Source: Planctomycetales bacterium
GTDB lineage: Bacteria; Planctomycetota; Planctomycetia; Pirellulales; UBA7805
Length of the DNA: 6,384 nt
Assembly: GCA_011772275.1 (NCBI GenBank)
Contig: WVZU01000199.1
Location: 4,483 to 10,866 of the forward strand
Direction of reading: 5' to 3'
A program made the translations under genes and the position numbers. Of this stretch, positions 1-3,693 are shown one piece after another. The notes under the pieces were generated by a model. It did no database searches and was not told where the DNA came from. It saw only the letters and a program-made list of their open reading frames with translations. The stretch's first letter is position 1. Each line of letters starts with the position of its first letter.

Positions 1-895
1 CGTCGCCGTAGGCGAACATGGCACCGCCAGGGTGGAAACTGTAGATCTCGTTCTGGTTGGTGGCATTGATAAAGCGGCCGTAGATGTGGTTGTCGATCAC
101 GAACCAGGTCAGGTCGGACGCCCAGGGGGCACCGTTGGGACAGCTGGGCAGCGGCCCTGAACAATCACAGGGCACGTCGGCTCCGTCTTCAAAAAGGCGC
201 GGGCGCCCGGCCGCCTCGTAAAACAAAAAAGTGTTGCTCAACCCGTCAGGGCAAGATCCCGAATCTGTCAGGGTCTTGTCGTAAAACGAATCTGTCGCGT
301 GCGGATTCACGTACTGCAGCAGGCCGTCCCATTGCGGATCGTCCTTGTTGACCGTGGTTTTTTCTGGACTGATGCGTTCTTCCACCATCCCGGCGGTGAT
401 CAGGCCCGTGATCGCGCTGCGGTCGATGCGGGTCGCAGCGGAATAATCGCTGAGCCCGAAATTGACTTCTGCACAATTTCCGCCGGCAACGTCGCGGGTC
501 CGCGGCGCACTGGGACAGGTGGCAAAAGGAACTTGTAAGCTGGTCAACGGTTTGTTGGCCGGATGGTTGTAGTCTTCCTCCAGCGTCAAATGGTTGTAGA
601 TCGTCTGCACTTCCATAAAGGGCAGGATCCAAGTCAGCACTCCCCAGCGGGGACAAGCAGTACAATCGGCGTGGGCCCGGACCGGTGGATACAGCCAACG
701 TTCCTGCTCGTACAGCATGATCCCCAGTGCGATCTGGCGCATGTTGTTCTGACAGCTCGTCCGGCGAGCTGACTCGCGAACTACCTGCACGGCCGGTAAC
801 AGCATCGACATCAAGATGCCAATGATCGTGATCACCACCAGCATTTCCACCAGGGTAAAACCCCGCCATTCGCGGCAAGCTCTCCTGCAAGGCAT
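1..895 (-). CDS. DUF1559 domain protein with prepilin-type N-terminus, 3' end outside window
   Basis: The gene starts at ATG 895-893 and is still open at the left edge, giving 298 visible residues. The start is supported by a GGAGGA ribosome binding site five bases upstream. The N-terminus is a short basic leader (MPCRRACREWRG) followed by the class III/type IV prepilin motif GFTLVEMLVV. Processing would fall between Gly12 and Phe13, with Glu17 as the conserved fifth residue and a hydrophobic helix at about 13-35. QNNMRQIALG follows, matching the conserved block of planctomycete DUF1559 proteins. Further along are DGLSNTFLFYEAAGRP and, near the edge, SFHPGGAMFAYGD, which is the usual C-terminal H-G-G...GD signature. 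The domain is therefore nearly complete and only a short tail should be missing. The protein is probably exported and held at the membrane in pseudopilin fashion; its biochemical role is unknown for the family. It lies 46 bases after the lipoprotein gene and is probably co-transcribed with it. The family call is secure. Confidence 0.93.
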   Translation of the reverse strand, partial: MPCRRACREWRGFTLVEMLVVITIIGILMSMLLPAVQVVRESARRTSCQNNMRQIALGIMLYEQERWLYPPVRAHADCTACPRWGVLTWILPFMEVQTIYNHLTLEEDYNHPANKPLTSLQVPFATCPSAPRTRDVAGGNCAEVNFGLSDYSAATRIDRSAITGLITAGMVEERISPEKTTVNKDDPQWDGLLQYVNPHATDSFYDKTLTDSGSCPDGLSNTFLFYEAAGRPRLFEDGADVPCDCSGPLPSCPNGAPWASDLTWFVIDNHIYGRFINATNQNEIYSFHPGGAMFAYGD

Positions 896-900
896 GGGAA

Positions 901-906
901 TCCTCC
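901..906 (-). promoter_or_regulatory. Ribosome binding site of the DUF1559 gene
   Basis: GGAGGA on the minus strand lies five bases before ATG 895-893. It fixes this start over the in-frame alternatives in other frames (for example the TTG at 908) that do not produce the GFTLVE prepilin motif. Confidence 0.75.
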
Positions 907-941
907 AACTGCTGAGCCCCCGAAATTTTTTCTGGACCGTT

Positions 942-1427
942 TCAGTCGACGTGGAAGGGTGCCAGCCGGTTCTTGCCGCTGGTAATCGTCGCCTCCAAGG
1001 GCGTTGTTTCCGCGTGAGCAAACCTCTCCGGCAACCGGTTCGGGCCATACGATAACTGGTCGGTGTTCAGCGACTGCAGGTCGGTATCCGGGTCCGGACC
1101 ATGCCATACGACCGTCACCTTGTACTTGCCCTCCGGGGCGCCGTCCCGCAAACCGAACGTCCTGATTTGAAAACGTCCTTCTTCATCGGCCTGAGCCGTC
1201 GGACGAAGTTTTTGCAACGGGGCCGGACCCCCCATGGGGTGGAAGGTAATCCGCGCCAAGGGCGCCGGCTGCCCCCCATAAAGCACTTGGCCTTCCACAG
1301 GGTAAGAGGGCAGCGTCTGCGGACGTTGACCGGCTGCGCAAGAAATCGCGCACAGATGCGTGAGGGCCAGGCAACACCAGCTGAACCTACGACCCCCAGG
1401 TCGAAGATAAAGATCAAGATTGCCCAC
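942..1427 (-). CDS. Putative lipoprotein with carboxypeptidase regulatory-like (transthyretin-like) domain
   Basis: 161 residues from GTG 1427-1425 to TGA 944-942. GTG is the only good start in the open frame, which is closed upstream by TAG at 1469-1467; the upstream AGAGAA is a weak ribosome binding site. The N-terminus is basic (RPGGRR, residues 9-14), then hydrophobic (15-29), ending AISC at 27-30. This resembles a lipobox, so Cys30 may be lipidated; if not, a signal peptidase I site near AAG33 is possible. The rest is one beta-sandwich domain: PVEGQVLYGGQPAPLARITFHP, then EEGRFQI and EGKYKVTVVW, and a C-terminal RLPERFAHAETTPLEATI segment. This pattern (new-value clause, GxF strand, GxYKVTV strand, P-x-x-Y/F-x-x-x-x-T-P-L) is common in small planctomycete surface proteins. 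It has no catalytic residues and is probably structural or ligand-binding. It is followed 46 bases later by the DUF1559 gene. Confidence 0.85.
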   Translation of the reverse strand: MGNLDLYLRPGGRRFSWCCLALTHLCAISCAAGQRPQTLPSYPVEGQVLYGGQPAPLARITFHPMGGPAPLQKLRPTAQADEEGRFQIRTFGLRDGAPEGKYKVTVVWHGPDPDTDLQSLNTDQLSYGPNRLPERFAHAETTPLEATITSGKNRLAPFHVD

Positions 1428-1514
1428 TTCTCTCTGTTCCGTAGACCGCTGCAGAACGCAGCCGCCCTACCCCTCAAACTATCGTACGGCCAGCAGGGCG
1501 TCCATGGGCGAGCC

Positions 1515-1537
1515 GGGGCCGGGAGGGGGCGAGGGGG
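1515..1537 (+). other. G-run cluster with quadruplex potential
   Basis: Four runs of three or more G (GGGG, GGG, GGGGG, GGGGG) are separated by spacers of 2, 1 and 3 bases. This satisfies the common G3+N1-7 quadruplex pattern. It lies on the template strand about 90 bases upstream of the lipoprotein start, so it could influence transcription. In GC-rich DNA it may also be chance. Confidence 0.4.
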
Positions 1538-1564
1538 TGGTGAGCGTATCGAACAGTTGGGATT

Positions 1565-1588
1565 GGCCTCGCGACAAGCGGCGAGGCC
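1565..1588. repeat. Perfect inverted repeat (hairpin), 8-bp arms
   Basis: GGCCTCGC at 1565-1572 and GCGAGGCC at 1581-1588 are exact complements around an eight-base loop (GACAAGCG). The hairpin lies between the convergently read end of the receiver-like gene (stop at 1712) and the next minus-strand gene. It could be a terminator stem, but neither strand shows a T-run after it, so it is not a standard intrinsic terminator. It may be a dispersed intergenic repeat or an operator. Confidence 0.55.
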
Positions 1589-1711
1589 CAGGCAACTTGA
1601 CGAGGTTGGGAGTTTTTACGAGGCCCTCATCATGGTAAACGGCGTGCGCTGCGGTGTTCTGGCAAGCAAGAAAGCCGTCGATCGCCCGTCGCAGATCGGA
1701 CCGCTGGCTGG

Positions 1712-2065
1712 TCAAACCTCCGCCGCGAACAGCTGGTGCATCCCGGCGTGAAACTGCCCGCGGCTGAAGACTTCATCGCAACCTGCCTGGCGGGCGGCGG
1801 CCAGGCGGGCGGGATGGACATGCGGACCGAAGGCGACGATCCGCACGGTCGCCGCATCGGCATTGCGGAGGCGGGGGACCCATTCGGCCAGGTCGGCATC
1901 GCAGGTGGCCAGGTCGATGGCGATCAAATCGACCGCCTGCTGCTGGACCTGCTGCAGCAGGGCGGCGGCCGAGGCCACGTGGCTGAACACAGCGCCTTGC
2001 GCCGTGGCGGCGGCGGATGCCTGGGAGGCAATCAGCAGGTCCGTGGTCAGCATGACGATGGTCAT
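1712..2065 (-). CDS. Small receiver-like (response-regulator fold) protein, degenerate active site
   Basis: 117 residues from ATG 2065-2063 to TGA 1714-1712. This start is chosen because it lies 7 bases after the PII stop codon, which suggests translational coupling. The longer open frame back to 2155 would overlap the PII gene extensively. The pattern fits a CheY-type alternating fold: MTIVMLTTDLL (strand 1), VDLIAIDL (strand 3), VRIVAFGPHV (strand 4), AGCDEVFSRGQF (strand 5). Asp51 at the end of strand 3 sits at the phosphoacceptor position. The acidic pair after strand 1 is reduced to Asp9, the strand-4 Thr/Ser is Gly80, and the strand-5 Lys is replaced by Arg102. There is no output domain. 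I infer a stand-alone pseudo-receiver or single-domain regulator whose phosphorylation is doubtful. Its place directly after a PII gene suggests a role in the same nitrogen or energy signalling circuit. The fold assignment is by pattern only. Confidence 0.72.
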   Translation of the reverse strand: MTIVMLTTDLLIASQASAAATAQGAVFSHVASAAALLQQVQQQAVDLIAIDLATCDADLAEWVPRLRNADAATVRIVAFGPHVHPARLAAARQAGCDEVFSRGQFHAGMHQLFAAEV

Positions 2066-2072
2066 GTCCCAT

Positions 2073-2420
2073 TCACACCGCTTCGGGGCCTCGCACGGTC
2101 TGACTGATGCGAATGGTTTCGTCCACAGGCAGCACGAAAATCTTGCCGTCGCCAATCGTGCCCTCCGGGCCGGTCCTCGCCACGCTCATGATTGCCTCAA
2201 GTGTCCGGTCCAGAAAATCGTCGTTAACCACGATTTCGATCTCGATCTTGCGGAGCATCTCGATTTTGTATTCACGTCCGCGGTACAATTGGGTCTGACC
2301 ACGCTGGCGACCGTATCCTTGAGCATCGCAGACCGTCATCCGCTCGACGCCACACCGGGTCAAGGCCTCTTTAACGGCGTTCAGTTTGGTCGGTTGGATG
2401 ATCGCGATGACCAGCTTCAT
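2073..2420 (-). CDS. glnB: PII family nitrogen regulatory protein (GlnB/GlnK-like)
   Basis: 115 residues from ATG 2420-2418, with GGGAG seven bases upstream, to TGA 2075-2073. It is full length for the family. PII proteins are trimeric cytoplasmic sensors of ATP/ADP and 2-oxoglutarate that control ammonium transporters, glutamine synthetase and other targets. The protein opens MKLVIAIIQPTKL. It has the T-loop region GYGRQRGQTQLYRGREY (36-51), keeping Gln39 and Tyr51, the residue uridylylated in enterobacteria. It also has the second signature TGPEGTIGDGKIFVLPV (83-99). The three extra residues in TGPEGTIGDGK compared with E. coli I believe are common in one planctomycete PII subgroup. The usual RIRTGE near the C-terminus is RISQTV here, so the second arginine that contacts nucleotide phosphates in E. 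coli GlnB (Arg103) is Ser106. Lys93 and Arg104 are kept. No amt gene is adjacent in the window, so glnB versus glnK cannot be decided. The gene precedes the receiver-like gene in an apparent operon. Confidence 0.93.
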   Translation of the reverse strand: MKLVIAIIQPTKLNAVKEALTRCGVERMTVCDAQGYGRQRGQTQLYRGREYKIEMLRKIEIEIVVNDDFLDRTLEAIMSVARTGPEGTIGDGKIFVLPVDETIRISQTVRGPEAV

Positions 2421-2427
2421 TCGTTCG

Positions 2428-2432
2428 CTCCC
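2428..2432 (-). promoter_or_regulatory. Ribosome binding site of the PII gene
   Basis: GGGAG on the minus strand lies seven bases before ATG 2420-2418. This is good spacing and agrees with the canonical MKLV start of PII proteins. Confidence 0.6.
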
Positions 2433-2458
2433 ACGACCCTGGGCACTCGGTTCCCATC

Positions 2459-2487
2459 AGAATACCCGGTTGCAGCGATTCGGGCAA
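2459..2487 (-). promoter_or_regulatory. Candidate sigma70-type promoter for the PII operon
   Basis: On the minus strand, TTGCCC (2487-2482) and TATTCT (2464-2459) are separated by exactly 17 bases. Each matches the housekeeping consensus at 4 of 6 positions. Transcription would start near 2452, giving a leader of roughly 30 bases with the GGGAG site in it. No sigma54 -24/-12 element was found upstream of this nitrogen-regulation gene. This is a motif-based prediction only. Confidence 0.35.
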
Positions 2488-2624
2488 AGCGGGCCGTGTG
2501 GGCAGCGAAAAGGGCCGAGGGCCCGCAAGCGGGGGGACCGATCCTTTCTGGAAAGATTCGCGGCGGCCGGCCGGTGTGGCGGGTGGAGATTTGGCGGCGC
2601 GTCGCCAGCGGTCATGAATTGCCG

Positions 2625-3650
2625 ATGAACGCAGACAAGATCCTTCACCAGGTGCTGGCCGCCTACCCGGCCGCATGCCGGCCGCGGCGGATCGAACCGC
2701 TGGGGCAGGCCGGCGGGTTTAGTGGCGCCCGATTCTGGCGGCTGGAGACGCCGCAAGGGACGCTCTGCCTCCGCCGCTGGCCGCCGGAATATCCCGACAC
2801 CGGCCAGCTTCGGTTCATTCACCAGGTGCTGCAGCATGTCCGCCGGCGGGGGTTCCTGCTGGCGCCAGTCCCGCTGGCCACCAGCGGACGTTCCGGCCAG
2901 ACGTTTACCCGCCAAGGCAGTCTGCTGTGGGAATTGACTTGCTGGCTGCCCGGAAAGGCGGACTACCATCAACGGCCCAGCCGAGCCAAGCTGTTCGCGG
3001 CCATGCAGACGCTGGCTCGCTTCCACCTGGCCGCTAGCGATTTTCCCGCCGGAAAGAACTTGACCGGAAAGAACCTGACGGGACCCTCCCCGCAGATTCA
3101 ATCCCGTTGCCAGATGGTCGAACAGTGGCGGTCCGGCGACATCAACCGGCTGCTGGCCAAGATCGATGGGGGCGGCTGGCCGGAACTGCAGCCAGTTGCC
3201 CAACGCCTGGTCCAACAATTCGAGGCGGGGAGTGGGGTGTTGAGCACCCGGTTGCGGGGTGCGGGACGTATCGCCGTGCCGCTGCAACCGTGCATCCGCG
3301 ATGTGTGGGACCGGCACCTGCTGTTCGAGGGGGATCGGGTGACGGGTTTGATTGATTTTGGCGCGATGAAGATCGACACGGTCAGTACGGACATTGCCCG
3401 CCTGCTGGGCTCGCTGGCGGCAGACAACCGCGAAGATTGGCAGGCCGGCCTGGACGCTTACCAGCAGCTGCGACCGCTATCGCCTTCGGAACAGGAATTG
3501 ATCGGCACCTTCGATTTCAGTATCGTCCTGCTGGCCGGTCTGAACTGGCTACGGTGGATCTACCTGGAAAACCGCGAATTTCCCGACAAACGGGCGGTTT
3601 TTTCGCGGCTGACGGCGATCCTCGCGCGGCTGGACAGCGTAAAACCATAA
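2625..3650 (+). CDS. Phosphotransferase of the APH/choline-kinase superfamily, variant catalytic loop
   Basis: 341 residues from ATG 2625 to TAA 3648-3650. The frame is open much further upstream, to 1863, but that part is antisense to the PII and receiver genes. The kinase fold begins right after this ATG. The N-lobe shows a glycine-rich loop (LGQAGGFSGARFW) and a strand TLCLRRWP in which Arg occupies the place of the usual ATP-binding Lys. In the C-lobe the usual catalytic loop (H-G-D-x-H-x-x-N) reads C223-I-R-D226-V-W-D-R-H231. The catalytic Asp is kept as Asp226, the leading His is lost, and the metal-ligand Asn is His231. The second metal motif is intact as IDFG (243-246). It is followed by AMKIDTVSTDIARLLGSL, as in aminoglycoside and homoserine kinases. 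Substrate unknown; probably a small hydroxylated metabolite, not necessarily an antibiotic. Residues 143-152 are a tandem GKNLT repeat. The dsbD gene starts 43 bases downstream on the same strand. Confidence 0.85.
   Translation: MNADKILHQVLAAYPAACRPRRIEPLGQAGGFSGARFWRLETPQGTLCLRRWPPEYPDTGQLRFIHQVLQHVRRRGFLLAPVPLATSGRSGQTFTRQGSLLWELTCWLPGKADYHQRPSRAKLFAAMQTLARFHLAASDFPAGKNLTGKNLTGPSPQIQSRCQMVEQWRSGDINRLLAKIDGGGWPELQPVAQRLVQQFEAGSGVLSTRLRGAGRIAVPLQPCIRDVWDRHLLFEGDRVTGLIDFGAMKIDTVSTDIARLLGSLAADNREDWQAGLDAYQQLRPLSPSEQELIGTFDFSIVLLAGLNWLRWIYLENREFPDKRAVFSRLTAILARLDSVKP
3051..3080 (+). repeat. In-frame 15-base tandem duplication inside the phosphotransferase gene
   Basis: 3051-3065 and 3066-3080 are adjacent 15-base copies agreeing at 13 of 15 positions. 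They encode GKNLT twice (residues 143-152), in a linker of the C-lobe where length variation is tolerable. It looks like a recent slippage duplication. Confidence 0.7.
3572..3608 (+). terminator. Terminator-like nested hairpin inside the 3' end of the phosphotransferase gene
   Basis: CCCG (3582-3585) pairs with CGGG (3591-3594) around a 5-base loop. Three bases later comes a run of six T (3598-3603). An outer stem, CCGCGAA (3572-3578) with TTCGCGG (3602-3608), encloses it. The inner hairpin plus T-run resembles an intrinsic terminator lying about 45 bases before the stop codon. The coding frame runs through it, so it may be only partial, or chance. Confidence 0.3.
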
Positions 3651-3657
3651 GTCTGGC

Positions 3658-3687
3658 TCGACTTCAATTTTCGGCCAGGAATAGAAT
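3658..3687 (+). promoter_or_regulatory. Candidate promoter for the dsbD-like gene
   Basis: TCGACT (3658-3663, 4 of 6 to TTGACA) and TAGAAT (3682-3687, 5 of 6 to TATAAT) are 18 bases apart. They lie in the 43-base gap after the phosphotransferase stop. The predicted transcript start is near 3694, at the annotated ATG. If real, this favours the in-frame GTG at 3718, which has AAAAGG nine bases upstream, or a leaderless start at the ATG. Confidence 0.35.
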
Positions 3688-3693
3688 AAGGGC

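Larger units (their letters stand above)
1428..1711. other. Intergenic region between receiver-like gene and lipoprotein gene
   Basis: 284 bases without a convincing gene. It contains a perfect 8-bp hairpin at 1565-1588 and a G-run cluster at 1515-1537 (both listed separately). GTTGGGA is repeated directly at 1556-1562 and 1605-1611, flanking the hairpin. A 78-codon open frame on the minus strand (1715-1479) begins with a TTG that overlaps the previous stop codon. It has no recognisable domain and ends Pro/Gly-rich, so I do not call it. The promoter for the lipoprotein gene should be here; TACGAT on the minus strand (about 1488-1483) is only a weak -10 candidate and has no good -35. Confidence 0.5.
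2421..2624. other. Divergent intergenic region between PII and phosphotransferase genes
   Basis: 204 bases separate the two divergent starts. Apart from the PII promoter candidate there is a short palindrome, CTTTCTGGAAAG (2544-2555), which could be an operator half-site pair, and two GC-rich self-complementary patches near 2511-2525 and 2560-2575. I see no convincing promoter for the plus-strand phosphotransferase gene and no strong ribosome binding site before its ATG. Confidence 0.4.

Noticed and set aside
246..908. A 220-residue minus-strand frame starting at TTG 908
   Set aside because: It is a frame shadow of the DUF1559 gene. The real frame starts at ATG 895 and gives the GFTLVE prepilin motif and the DUF1559 signatures.
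1479..1715. A 78-codon minus-strand frame overlapping the receiver-like stop (TTG/TGA overlap)
   Set aside because: It has only a TTG start with GGAGG one base away, no domain, a Pro/Gly-rich tail encoded by the G-run cluster, and it contains the hairpin. Coding potential cannot be excluded, but I see no positive support.
2066..2155. Longer N-terminus for the receiver-like protein starting at 2155
   Set aside because: It would overlap the PII coding region by about 80 bases in another frame, and the added residues do not look like part of a receiver fold.
1863..2624. Extending the phosphotransferase upstream to 1863
   Set aside because: The extra 254 codons are antisense to the PII and receiver-like genes and contain no domain. 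The kinase fold begins just after ATG 2625.
2457..3317. A 286-residue open frame on the minus strand opposite the phosphotransferase
   Set aside because: It has low-complexity Pro/Gln/Arg-rich sequence and no motif, and is antisense to a kinase-fold gene with clear signatures.
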